Assembly: GCA_003725745.1 (NCBI GenBank)
Contig: RHDP01000001.1
Location: 3,005,501 to 3,069,500 of the forward strand
Reading direction: 5' to 3'
Origin: Streptomyces sp. I6
Lineage (GTDB): Bacteria; Actinomycetota; Actinomycetes; Streptomycetales; Streptomycetaceae
DNA length: 64,000 nt
Shown: positions 28,245-35,855 of the stretch, in pieces
Position numbering within the stretch: the stretch's first letter is position 1
How the letters are laid out: each line of letters opens with the position of its first letter
The notes under the pieces: generated by a model
Database searches by the model: none
Told to the model about the DNA's origin: nothing
The model's input: the letters and a program-made list of their open reading frames with translations, nothing else
Program-made: the position numbers and the translations under genes

Positions 28245-29513
28245 TCATTTCAACGAAATTGGAGTCGAACACGGGCCCACACTGCCGACTCGTACGGCCA
28301 CGGGGGATAGCCTGATCCGGGGAAGTTCTGTGAGTACCTGTCCTATCGAAAGCTCCGGACGGCCTCTATTCACCCTCGGGTGACTGGGTACCCAGCAAGG
28401 AAAGCGGTGCAACCCCAGGAGCATGGAAAGCGCATATGTAAGCTGCGCCGAAGTGTTAACCAAACCAGATATAAGCGGCGTGACATCTCCGTCATCATCA
28501 ATAATGCCATTGATCACTTTGACTACCTGATCGGGCTCCTGTGGGTTAATGAACGAGGAAAGCACAGCTTCCGCTCGGCGATTGGCTTGCCGCACTGTCG
28601 GAACCATGTCGGGCGGAGGAGTCGCACGGGAGAATATATGCGACACCGGGTCTTCCGCTCGCACCGCTGACTCGATAGCTTGGAGGGCTTGCAGCGTAGG
28701 GAACGGATGCAAGCTAAAATCTCCGCCACTGCTACTGGTCGGAATCTTGAAAGCTGCCAGGTTTGCTCCGGGTTCTACATCTTCGTAGTCACTCCCTCGG
28801 ATCTCCTCGATTACGGCAGCGCAATCTTCGATCAGCATCCGAAGAGTGTTCCGTTCGATCTCGAGATATCCCGCCATGGCGTCATCCATGAGGGGAATTA
28901 TCTCAATTTTTTCCGGCCACCCCTGGAGTAGAGACTTAGCATGCCTGCTCCATTTGAACCTGGCCGACAATAGTTCGGAACGGTTCAGGTGCAGGCATGT
29001 CAACCTTTGCCCATTCGAACCGGAAGAAACTGTAATGCCCGAGGAGGGGATTCCGCAGTGCTGCGTGTAGTCCCGAAGATTATAGAGGAATCGGTACCCC
29101 TCATGCGCGTCAAAAGCGCCAGACATCGACTTTTTGAAGCTCAAAAACTGTGCGCTACCCTCGCCGAACGCGGACATCATGAAATCGCGTTCGCTCTCGA
29201 GGTAAAGTCGAGTCGCAGCAAGCCAAGTCGCCAAACGCTCCATCAGTAAGGCTCCAGCTTGGCGCCAATTAATCTTTCGAAAACTGCCACCCAGGTTCTC
29301 GATATTTACATAAGCTGAAAGGATTGATTTCAACTCGCTTGACGAACGCTCGAGGAACTGGAAGGCTCGCCTCTCTTGTAGAGTCAGAAATTTTCCCGCT
29401 ATTACTCCATAGCGATCATATTCCGCCTCCGAGATGTCTCGCCGATGAGAAACGGTCATCCCTTTTTGATCCGGCTTCTGAGTCCAAATACCTACGGCGT
29501 ACCTATGCCCCAT
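28245..29513 (-). CDS. element cargo, unknown protein with HEPN-like motif
   Basis: 422 aa (or 404 aa from a second Met, MTVSHRR). Base composition is visibly AT-richer than the rest of the window, with codons rare in Streptomyces, indicating recent acquisition. The protein is mostly helical. It contains YNLRDYTQHCGIP, in which R-D-Y-T-Q-H fits the R-X4-6-H catalytic motif of HEPN ribonucleases. That motif alone is weak evidence. Together with the neighbouring zinc-ribbon protein it could be a defence or toxin-type cargo unit; equally it may be an unrelated accessory gene. Confidence 0.7.
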   Translation of the reverse strand: MGHRYAVGIWTQKPDQKGMTVSHRRDISEAEYDRYGVIAGKFLTLQERRAFQFLERSSSELKSILSAYVNIENLGGSFRKINWRQAGALLMERLATWLAATRLYLESERDFMMSAFGEGSAQFLSFKKSMSGAFDAHEGYRFLYNLRDYTQHCGIPSSGITVSSGSNGQRLTCLHLNRSELLSARFKWSRHAKSLLQGWPEKIEIIPLMDDAMAGYLEIERNTLRMLIEDCAAVIEEIRGSDYEDVEPGANLAAFKIPTSSSGGDFSLHPFPTLQALQAIESAVRAEDPVSHIFSRATPPPDMVPTVRQANRRAEAVLSSFINPQEPDQVVKVINGIIDDDGDVTPLISGLVNTSAQLTYALSMLLGLHRFPCWVPSHPRVNRGRPELSIGQVLTELPRIRLSPVAVRVGSVGPCSTPISLK

Positions 29514-29950
29514 TAGAGGTCCCTCCCGAGTGTTGCATTGACAGATGATGCCTTATGTGTGGTTGGCGCACCATCGGTTTGCGGAGTACGAACATGAGGT
29601 CGGCGGAGCGGGTTTGGCCGGTGGCCTGCCCGGTCTGGGGTCGAGCATGATCAGGGGGCCGTACGCTGGTTGGCAACTCGGGCAGGCTTTGGACCTGCCC
29701 GCAATGTGCACGAGTGGCCCCCTGGTCTTGCTCGACGCGGGCCCCGGACCGGGGAGGTGGCTAAAGCCGTGGAGCCGACCGGCCCCAGCCACGACGAACC
29801 CCTTCTACGGCAAGCGGCTGATTGCTGCGTGCGCGGCACGGGCGTCGGCCGGGCTGGAGCGGGGCGGAGACAGGAGCGCGGCCCGGACGGGGCCGGGCCG
29901 CGCGCGGTGAGCGGAGCGAGCCGCCTTGAACCAGTAGAGAAAGTTGTAAC
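29514..29950. other. 437-bp noncoding segment of the element with large inverted structure
   Basis: Arms 29640-29660 and 29716-29736 pair over 21 positions with two mismatches. Inside is a perfect 8-bp hairpin (CGGGCAGG 29679-29686 with 29694-29701, 7-nt loop), and just outside is CCCCGGACCGGGG. Open frames here are short and have no family likeness. It could be a structured RNA or a replication or transfer origin; both are unproven. Confidence 0.6.
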
Positions 29951-30328
29951 TCAGTCTGCACGGTGGTGATTGAAGCTGTGTGCGCATGCGGGGAGCTCGG
30001 CGTCCTGCCGGTGTGCGAGGGGCAGGAAGAGCACGGGTCGGATCGTCCAGGTGATGCGGATGTCGGCATGGGCGATGGTCACCGTGCAGGGCTCGGAGCG
30101 CATCAGGGCTCTTCGGGTCTCGGCTCGCTCTTCGTGTAGCCACGTCCACGCTTCGTCCGACGCGTCGGAGTCAAGTGCCGGTGAAATGGTGCGGAGAGCG
30201 ATGGCGACCCATCGGTCTGCCTGGGGTGCCGAGTACGCGTCGAACGATGCCAGGCGCGCTGGCCCTCCCGTGCCGGTGACTTCCTCGGTCCAGCATTCGC
30301 ACCAGTAGCCGCGGGTGGGCCCGTTTAT
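29951..30328 (-). CDS. AICE-conserved small protein, possible ATA start
   Basis: About 125 aa beginning INGPTRGYWCECWTEEV, with a CXC pair and a core RWVAIALRTISPALDSDASDEAWTWLHE. No ATG, GTG, TTG or CTG lies upstream near the coding region; ATA at 30328 sits 8 nt after GGGAG and overlaps the stop of the upstream gene (ATAA). Either ATA is used or an ATG was miscalled or mutated. Function unknown. Confidence 0.6.
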   Translation of the reverse strand: MNGPTRGYWCECWTEEVTGTGGPARLASFDAYSAPQADRWVAIALRTISPALDSDASDEAWTWLHEERAETRRALMRSEPCTVTIAHADIRITWTIRPVLFLPLAHRQDAELPACAHSFNHHRAD

Positions 30329-30666
30329 GGGGTCGCTCCCGCCGGGTAGGCCAGCAGCACGTAGCGGGTGCTCTCGTCGTAGAGAGTGAGTTGGTAGCCC
30401 GTGCCACCGGTCAGGTAGGCGAGGGCCCGCTCGTGCTCGGCCTCGTCCGTCAGCCAGTGCAGGCCCGGCCGTGCGTAGGCGGCGTCGAGCTGGTCGGTGA
30501 TGTGCCGCGTGCGCTCGCGTAACCAGCGCAGTGCCAGGCGTGGACTCGTGGCGTCGTGTGCTCCCAAGGGGATGGCACGGACCTCGTTCAACGGGTAGGC
30601 GGCGGCTCGGCACAGGTAGGGGAGGGGCCGGCCGTCTGTATTCAGCACTACGGGAGGAGCGGACAT
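30325..30666 (-). CDS. AICE-conserved small protein, 113 aa
   Basis: MSAPPVVLNTDGRPLPYL start; a soluble protein with YQLTLYDESTRYVLLAYPAG near the end. The ATG overlaps the stop of the upstream HATPase gene (ATGA), so the three genes 31096 to 29951 form a translationally coupled operon. No function recognised. Confidence 0.7.
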   Translation of the reverse strand: MSAPPVVLNTDGRPLPYLCRAAAYPLNEVRAIPLGAHDATSPRLALRWLRERTRHITDQLDAAYARPGLHWLTDEAEHERALAYLTGGTGYQLTLYDESTRYVLLAYPAGATP

Positions 30667-31096
30667 CAGCACGGGCGCCCTCCTGCCGGTCCGACTTCGG
30701 TGAAGAGTTCCGCGGTGACCGTGTAACCGCCGTGGCTGCCGTGGACGACGACCCGGTGCGCGAGGACGCTGACCATGCCGAGCCCTCGGCCGTGCTCCGC
30801 CTCCTGGCCCTGGTGCTCGACCTTCGGGGCCGTGCCGGTGCCTCCGTCGTCCGTGACGGACAGGGCGATCACCTGCGGGGAGACCGCGAGTGCCAGATGG
30901 AAGCTGCCGGATGTCTGGCCGCTGGCCGTGTGGAGGATCGCGTTCGCGCTCAGCTCGCTCACGATCAGCTCGGCGTCCTCCGCCAGCGGCGATCCCCGCA
31001 GGATGTCGCGGGTCCAGCGGCGGGCCCTGCTGACCTCTTCCGGGAATCCTGGGCAACTGAGCCCCAGACCCGGACGCTACTCGTATACTCGTGCAT
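30666..31096 (-). CDS. RsbW-like ATP-binding (anti-sigma type) protein (frame broken once)
   Basis: HATPase_c fold: N-box ELSANAILHTASG, G1-type VTDDGGTGT, and HGRGLGMVSVLAH. The proper start ATG 31096 (MHEYTSSVRVWG) is in another frame; restoring one G in the G4 run near 31060-31063 gives WGLSCPGFPEEVSRARRW and a 143-aa protein. Such proteins are typical Streptomyces single-domain anti-sigma-like kinases. It is preceded by a KorSA-type operator candidate. Confidence 0.8.
31079..31094. promoter_or_regulatory. element operator copy 1
   Basis: ACTCGTATACTCGTGC, a diverged copy of the ACTCGTCTAGACGAGT palindrome, overlapping the start region of the HATPase operon. Confidence 0.55.
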
Positions 31097-31142
31097 ACAA
31101 GTTCCTTCGTGCTGGTAGGCCGCCATGTGCAGCGGGTTCGGG

Positions 31143-31574
31143 CTAGACGAGTTTCACGCCGTCGTGGGCGCGGATGGCCGGCGGGGATGCCGCGTCGAGT
31201 GCGTCAAGCACACGTATCGCGTACGCCTCGTCGGTGAGTTCGATGACCTCTTCGCGGGTGGCCCAGTGCAGGGCGCGGGTCTCGTCCCCCGTGGTGGGTG
31301 TGCCGTCGGCCGCCTGGCAGCGGAAGACGAGGGAGACGATCAGGCCCGTCATGTTCTTGTAGACGCCGGTCAGGGTCGCGGGAAGCTCGATCTTGATGCC
31401 AGTCTCTTCGAGGACTTCGCGCTGAAGGGCTTCGGGGATGGTCTCCTCGCGTTCGAGGACTCCGCCCGGGGGTTCCCAGTGGCCGTTGTCGCGGCGCTTG
31501 ATCAGGAGGGCCCGGCCTTGGCCATCGACGATGACCCCGGCGACGCTCACGGAGTGCGGGCGTTCTGTGCTCAC
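31143..31574 (-). CDS. Nudix hydrolase, Pif-like
   Basis: 143 aa from GTG 31574. The Nudix box GGVLEREETIPEALQREVLEETGI matches G-X5-E-X7-REUXEEXGU. In pSAM2 the Nudix-motif protein Pif gives immunity against redundant transfer and is encoded near korSA; this gene has the same position, divergent from the KorSA-like gene. Pif identity is therefore inferred from context. Confidence 0.85.
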   Translation of the reverse strand: MSTERPHSVSVAGVIVDGQGRALLIKRRDNGHWEPPGGVLEREETIPEALQREVLEETGIKIELPATLTGVYKNMTGLIVSLVFRCQAADGTPTTGDETRALHWATREEVIELTDEAYAIRVLDALDAASPPAIRAHDGVKLV

Positions 31575-31629
31575 GTTCCTCGGCCCTCTCGGCTGACTAG
31601 GCTCTCCACCGTAGCAACAAGACTCGCCC

Positions 31630-31645
31630 ACTCGTCTAGATACCT
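31630..31645. promoter_or_regulatory. element operator copy 2
   Basis: ACTCGTCTAGATACCT: a perfect left half of the palindrome 13 nt before the GntR start codon, overlapping the likely promoter of both the repressor and Nudix genes. Fits autorepression. Confidence 0.65.
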
Positions 31646-31657
31646 AAAGGAGTACGC

Positions 31658-32443
31658 ATGGCGTCTCTACCGAGCATTCTCGGCGGCCTCGACCCGACCA
31701 GTGATCGTGCGGTCTTCCGGCAGATCGCCGACCAGCTGCGCGAGGCCATCGACCGTGGGCGATTCAAGGAAGGGGAGAAGCTGCCCTCCGAGGCCGAATT
31801 GGTCGAGCACTACGGGGTTTCCCGGATGACGGTCCGGAACTCCTTCTCGATCCTCCAGGGCGAGGGCCTGGTGCACGCCGAGCACGGCCGGGGCGTCTTC
31901 GTCCGGCCCCGGCCTCCGGTGCGCCGCCTCGCCTCCGACCGGTTCGCCCGGCGCCACCGCGAGCAGGGCAAGTCCGCGTTCATCGTGGAGGCCGACGCCG
32001 CGGGCAGCCACCCCACCGTGGACAGCCTGGAGGTGAAAGAGGAGAAGGCCAGCCAGGACATCTCCACCCGGCTCGGTTCCGTGCGGCGCGTGCTCGCCCG
32101 GCGTCGCCGGTACCTGCTCGACGGCCGGCCGGTCGAGTTCGCCACGTCGTACCTCCCGCTCGACATCGCCCGCGGAACGCAGATTGCCGAGCCCAACCCC
32201 GGCCCCGGTGGCATCTACGCCCGGCTTGAGGAACTGGGCCACCAGCTCGACCACTTCGAGGAGGAGATCCGGGCCCGGATGCCTTCACCGTCCGAGGTGA
32301 AGACGCTGCAACTGGCCTCCGGTGTGCCAGTGATCCACCTGATCCGCACCGCCTTCGACACGGCGGGGCGGGCCGTGGAGGTCTGCGACACGGTGATGGC
32401 GGCGGACGCGTACGTCCTCTCCTACCAGCTTCCGGCGACCTGA
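31658..32443 (+). CDS. GntR/HutC family repressor, KorSA-like
   Basis: 261 aa. N-terminal GntR winged helix (FRQIADQLREAIDRGRFKEG, EAELVEHYGVSRMTVRNSFS, GEGLVHAEHGRGVFV) and C-terminal UTRA ligand domain (ARRRRYLLDGRPVEFATSYLP, VIHLIRTAFDTAGRAVEV). By position and family it is the counterpart of pSAM2 KorSA, which represses transfer and replication activators. AAAGGAG precedes the ATG. Five copies of a shared operator in the element are its probable targets. Confidence 0.88.
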   Translation: MASLPSILGGLDPTSDRAVFRQIADQLREAIDRGRFKEGEKLPSEAELVEHYGVSRMTVRNSFSILQGEGLVHAEHGRGVFVRPRPPVRRLASDRFARRHREQGKSAFIVEADAAGSHPTVDSLEVKEEKASQDISTRLGSVRRVLARRRRYLLDGRPVEFATSYLPLDIARGTQIAEPNPGPGGIYARLEELGHQLDHFEEEIRARMPSPSEVKTLQLASGVPVIHLIRTAFDTAGRAVEVCDTVMAADAYVLSYQLPAT

Positions 32444-32493
32444 TCGGCGGTGCGCGAGGCCACTTCCCCGGACTCGTACACACCGACACGCAT

Positions 32494-32509
32494 ACTCGTA
32501 TAGACGAGT
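32494..32509. promoter_or_regulatory. element operator copy 3, near-perfect palindrome
   Basis: ACTCGTATAGACGAGT differs from a perfect 16-bp palindrome at one centre base. It lies 91 nt before the TTG start of the transfer operon; a further half-site GACTCGTACA is at 32471. Confidence 0.7.
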
Positions 32510-32568
32510 GGGCAAGTTGTGTGGCAAGGTGATCCACGTTCCCGGCGCCACCGGGTTCGAAGGATGCA

Positions 32569-32584
32569 TCTTGTCTAGACGAGT
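32569..32584. promoter_or_regulatory. element operator copy 4
   Basis: TCTTGTCTAGACGAGT holds a perfect right half. With copy 3 it brackets the probable promoter of the transfer operon, ending 16 nt before the start codon. Confidence 0.65.
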
Positions 32585-32599
32585 AGATGGGAAGAAACC

Positions 32600-32956
32600 T
32601 TGCGCACCATCCGTGTGGAGACCTCGGCCGCGACGATCCTGCTGACCGAGGCACCCGAGCCCAAGGTCCGCGACCGGCAGTCGGGCGAGATCGCGAAGGA
32701 CGCCGTCAGCGGTGAGGCGCTGATGACCATCGGCGTCGTGTACATCGAGGAGGGAGAGTCGTCCCTGATCAAGGTGACCGTCCCGGAGAGCGGAGTGTCG
32801 GAAGGGCTCGCCCTCGGTGCCCCGGTCTCCCTGCCGGGTCTGATCGCCCGGCCGTGGGAGAGCGTGTTCAACGGCCAGCAGCGGCACGGCATCGCCTTCC
32901 GGGCCGCCGCCGTCACTCCGGCCACCTTCCCGGCCGCCGTGGGGGCGTCGGCCTGA
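32600..32956 (+). CDS. AICE-conserved protein upstream of traB
   Basis: 118 aa from TTG after GGGAAGAAA. A beta-rich small soluble protein (TIRVETSAATILLTEAPEPK, GVVYIEEGESSLIKVTVPES, GAPVSLPGLIARPWE). It overlaps the translocase start (TGATG), indicating an operon. Relatives accompany transfer genes on Streptomyces plasmids and AICEs; function unknown, possibly a DNA-binding or scaffold partner. Confidence 0.75.
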   Translation: MRTIRVETSAATILLTEAPEPKVRDRQSGEIAKDAVSGEALMTIGVVYIEEGESSLIKVTVPESGVSEGLALGAPVSLPGLIARPWESVFNGQQRHGIAFRAAAVTPATFPAAVGASA

Positions 32957-34334
32957 TGACCGACCTGGCAACGATTCTGGAGGTGGGTGGTCCCCTCGCC
33001 GCGCTCGGCGGTGGGGCCGCCTACACCCGGGCGCGACACCCCGGCGCCTACTGGTCCACGGTCGGCTTACCGGTGTCCACGGTCCGGCTGCTCAGCTCCT
33101 ACGGCTCCGTCATGGAGGCGTGCGGGCTGACCGTGGCCCCCTCCCGGCTGCGGGTCCTGGCGGTCAAGGCCACCACCCGCCGTGAGGTCCGGCCCGTACC
33201 GCCGCGCCGGGGATCATCCGGCCGACCACGACGGGGCTGCGGGTCCGCCTGCGGCTCGCCCCGGGACAGGAACCCGCCGACGTGGCCGCCTCCGCCGAAC
33301 GGCTGCGGCACGCCTGGGGCGTCCACGCCGTCTACGTGACCACGCTCAAGCCGGGCGTGGTCGAACTGCGGCTCGTCGGCTTCGACGTGCTGCGGCGGGT
33401 GCGCATGCCGCGCAAGCTCCGCCCGGACCTGCTCCGGGTGCCGGTCGCACTGCGCGAGGACGCCACTCCGTTCGTACGCGACTACCGCACCGTGCCGCAC
33501 CAACTCACCCTCGGCGCAACGCTGTCCGGCAAATCCATGTACCTGCGTCACCTCGTCGCCGGCCTCGCCCGCCAGCCCGTCGCCCTGGTCGGCATCGACT
33601 GCAAGCGGGGCGTGGAACTGGCGCCCTTCGCCCCGCGTCTGTCGGCGCTCGCCACCGACCCGGAACAGGCCGCCGAACTGCTGCCCGTGCTCATCAAGGA
33701 AATGGAGGACCGCTACGACCTGATCAAGGCTCGGCAGGGCATCGCGCTGAGCATGCCGGACGAGGAGATAACCTCCGACATCTGGGGCCTGTCCGAGCAT
33801 AAACGCCCGGTACCCGTCGTGCTGTTCGTCGACGAGGTGGCTGAACTTTTCCTCGTGGCCACGAAGAAGGACGAGGAACGCCGGGACGAGATGGTCACCC
33901 AGCTCATCCGGCTCGCCCAGCTCGGCCGGGCCGCCGGTATCTACCTGGAGGTCTGCGGGCAGCGCTTCGGCGCCGAGCTGGGCAAGGGCGCGACCATGCT
34001 GCGGGCCCAGTTGACCGGCCGGGTCTGCCACCGCGTCAACGACGAAGCCTCCGCCAAGATGGCGCTGGGCGACATCGCGCCCGAGGCGGTCTCGGCCGCC
34101 TGCGCCATCGCTCCCGAGCTGCCCGGCCTCGCCGTGGCCGGTGACACCTCCGGCGGCTGGTCCCGCATCCGCACGCCGTACCTCTCCCTCGGCGACGCCG
34201 CCGAGACCTGCCGCGAGTCGGCCCACCTGGTCCCCGACCTGCCCGCGCTCAAGCCCTTCCGGCCCGACGTGCCCGTGCGACCGCCCGCCGAGACACCGAG
34301 CCCGGTCGTGCGGCCCCGCCCGGTGACCGACTGA
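32956..34334 (+). CDS. FtsK/SpoIIIE-type DNA translocase, TraB/TraSA-like (frame broken once)
   Basis: The only protein needed for intermycelial transfer of double-stranded DNA in Streptomyces elements. Walker A GATLSGKS and Walker B VVLFVDEVAEL are present, then GIYLEVCGQRFGAELGKGATMLRAQL near the C-terminus. The first 84 codons lie in another frame; restoring one G in the G4 run near 33209-33212 reads GIIRPTTTGLRVRLRLAPGQ and gives 459 aa. Membrane attachment would come from the N-terminal part. Confidence 0.9.
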
Positions 34335-34422
34335 CCCGCGCCCGCACGCATCCCCGGTCGGCGTGACCGCCTCACGCCATGTCCCTACCCCTCCCATGCC
34401 CGAACCCGGAAGGAGCCGCAGC

Positions 34423-35081
34423 ATGCGCGCCCACCTGGCCCGCGTCGACGCGGTGCTCGTCCAAGCGGTCATCGCCGCCGCGCTGTCCTTCGCCCACCTG
34501 CACGACGTCGCCTCGGCGGCCGGACAGGACGGGTGGAAGGCGTGGGCCTATCCCGTCTCGGTCGACCTGCTGCTCGTCGCCGCCTGGCGCCGACTGCGGA
34601 CCGGCGACGCGAAAGCGGCCGGGTGGTGCTGGTTCCTGATCGCCCTCGCCGCATCCCTGGGCGCCAACGTCGCCACCGCCGGACTGCTCGACCTGGACCA
34701 CGTGCCGGCCTGGCTCCGCATCCTCGTCGCGGGCTGGCCCGCGGTCGCCTTCCTCGGCGGAACCCTCCTCGTCCACTCGTCGCCGACCACGCACGACGAG
34801 ACCAGTGACGCCGTGGGACAGGAGACGCCCGAGGACATCGAGGACCAGGAGGACGCGCCCGATCCCGCACCGGGACCCCCGGCGCCTCCGGCAGTCGAGT
34901 CGGCACCGACCCCGGCTCCGGTCCCGCCGCCGGTCGCCGTCCCGGCCGCCCTGGTCGAGCACGCCCGCAAAGTCGCCGCCGAACACCACGCCCGCACCGG
35001 AACGGCCATCGACCCCCGACGCTGCGCGCCCGCCTCGGCGTCCCGCCACCCATGGCCGATGCCATCGCTGCCCAGCTCTGA
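34423..35081 (+). CDS. DUF2637/SpdB-type membrane protein (frame broken once)
   Basis: ATG 34423 has GGAAGGAG 7 nt upstream and begins MRAHLARVDAVLVQAVIAAA. Three to four helices follow (AVIAAALSFAHLHDVA, WAYPVSVDLLLVAAW, WFLIALAASLGANVATAGLL, ILVAGWPAVAFLGGTLLV), then an acidic Pro-rich linker and a helix-turn-helix-like end (ALVEHARKVAAEHHARTG). Restoring one C in the C5 run near 35010-35014 gives an ending RARLGVPPPMADAIAAQL, 219 aa, with a stop just before the next ribosome site. Spd proteins assist spreading within the recipient mycelium. Confidence 0.8.
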
Positions 35082-35093
35082 AAGGAGACCCAT

Positions 35094-35285
35094 ATGAGTG
35101 CCAACCGCCGCTTCCGCTCCCTCACCCGCATCGGCCCCGTCCAGGTCGGCACGTCCTACGACGGCCGCGGCCGGGAGAAGCACACCGCCGCCTGCACGGC
35201 CCCGCGCTGCGGCTTCTCCGCCGACTACGACAGCCGCGCCGCCGCCGAACTGGCGGCCCGTACCCATCGCTGCCCCGTTCGCTGA
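35094..35285 (+). CDS. mobile element transfer protein, 63 aa
   Basis: Small basic protein (MSANRRFRSLTRIGPVQVGT) with two Cys and a His near the end (CTAPRCGF, THRCPV) suggesting a zinc site. AAAGGAG precedes the ATG. This size and motif recur in AICEs between spd genes. Confidence 0.75.
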   Translation: MSANRRFRSLTRIGPVQVGTSYDGRGREKHTAACTAPRCGFSADYDSRAAAELAARTHRCPVR

Positions 35286-35300
35286 AAGGACCCGGAAACC

Positions 35301-35495
35301 GTGACCGTCAGTCTGCCGCTCGTCGTCCTCCTCGGCTTCTTCGCCTGGGGAGCGGTCAAGTTCCTCGGCGTCCGCACATGGATCGTCGTCCTGATCGCCC
35401 TCTTCGGCTTCTGGCTCTCGGACACCTCGATGGCCCCCGCCATCGAGTCCGGCACGCGCTCCGGCGTGGACACCGTCAACGGCTCACATGACTAG
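35301..35495 (+). CDS. SpdA/SpdD-like small membrane protein
   Basis: 64 aa from GTG; two hydrophobic helices (LPLVVLLGFFAWGAVKFLGV and TWIVVLIALFGFWLS) and a polar tail. GAAAGGACC precedes. Part of the spread module. Confidence 0.72.
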   Translation: MTVSLPLVVLLGFFAWGAVKFLGVRTWIVVLIALFGFWLSDTSMAPAIESGTRSGVDTVNGSHD

Positions 35496-35501
35496 ACGAG
35501 T
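35486..35501. promoter_or_regulatory. element operator copy 5
   Basis: ACATGACTAGACGAGT contains the conserved half CTAGACGAGT; it sits just before a GGTAAGGAG ribosome site and suggests an internal promoter for the next spd gene and the replication genes. Confidence 0.55.
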
Positions 35502-35520
35502 AGGTAAGGAGAGCTTCGCC

Positions 35521-35766
35521 GTGTTCCTGCCCAAGTACCCCGATAGCCCGACACCGCCGCCCGCACACCCCCACACCGCGGCCGACCAGGCCCCGGCCCG
35601 GCGGCCGGTCCCTCAGATCTCCGTCAGCACCGGAGCGGTCGCGGCTGTCCTCGTCGGCGGCGTCGTGCTGACCGCGCTCCTGGCCGCCCTCGCCGTCACG
35701 GCCGTCTCCGTGGCCGTCGCCGCCGTGGTCCTGCGCTCGCTGCTGCGCGACCAACACCGCCGCTGA
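35521..35766 (+). CDS. SpdD-like membrane protein
   Basis: 81 aa from GTG 35521 (MFLPKYPDSPTPPP), with a Pro-rich N-terminus and one long hydrophobic segment (GAVAAVLVGGVVLTALLAAL and VTAVSVAVAAVVL). An earlier ATG at 35488 overlaps the operator and lacks a ribosome site. Confidence 0.7.
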   Translation: MFLPKYPDSPTPPPAHPHTAADQAPARRPVPQISVSTGAVAAVLVGGVVLTALLAALAVTAVSVAVAAVVLRSLLRDQHRR

Positions 35767-35855
35767 CGCACCGGACCCCCGGGCGGCCTCGATACCGCCA
35801 AGCATCCGCCGCCCCGGGGGCCGTCTCCCTCCAGCCGAACCAGAAGGAGAAAGCC

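Noticed and set aside
29545-29969. Small open frames in the structured segment
   Set aside because: No ribosome sites and composition set by inverted repeats; kept as noncoding.
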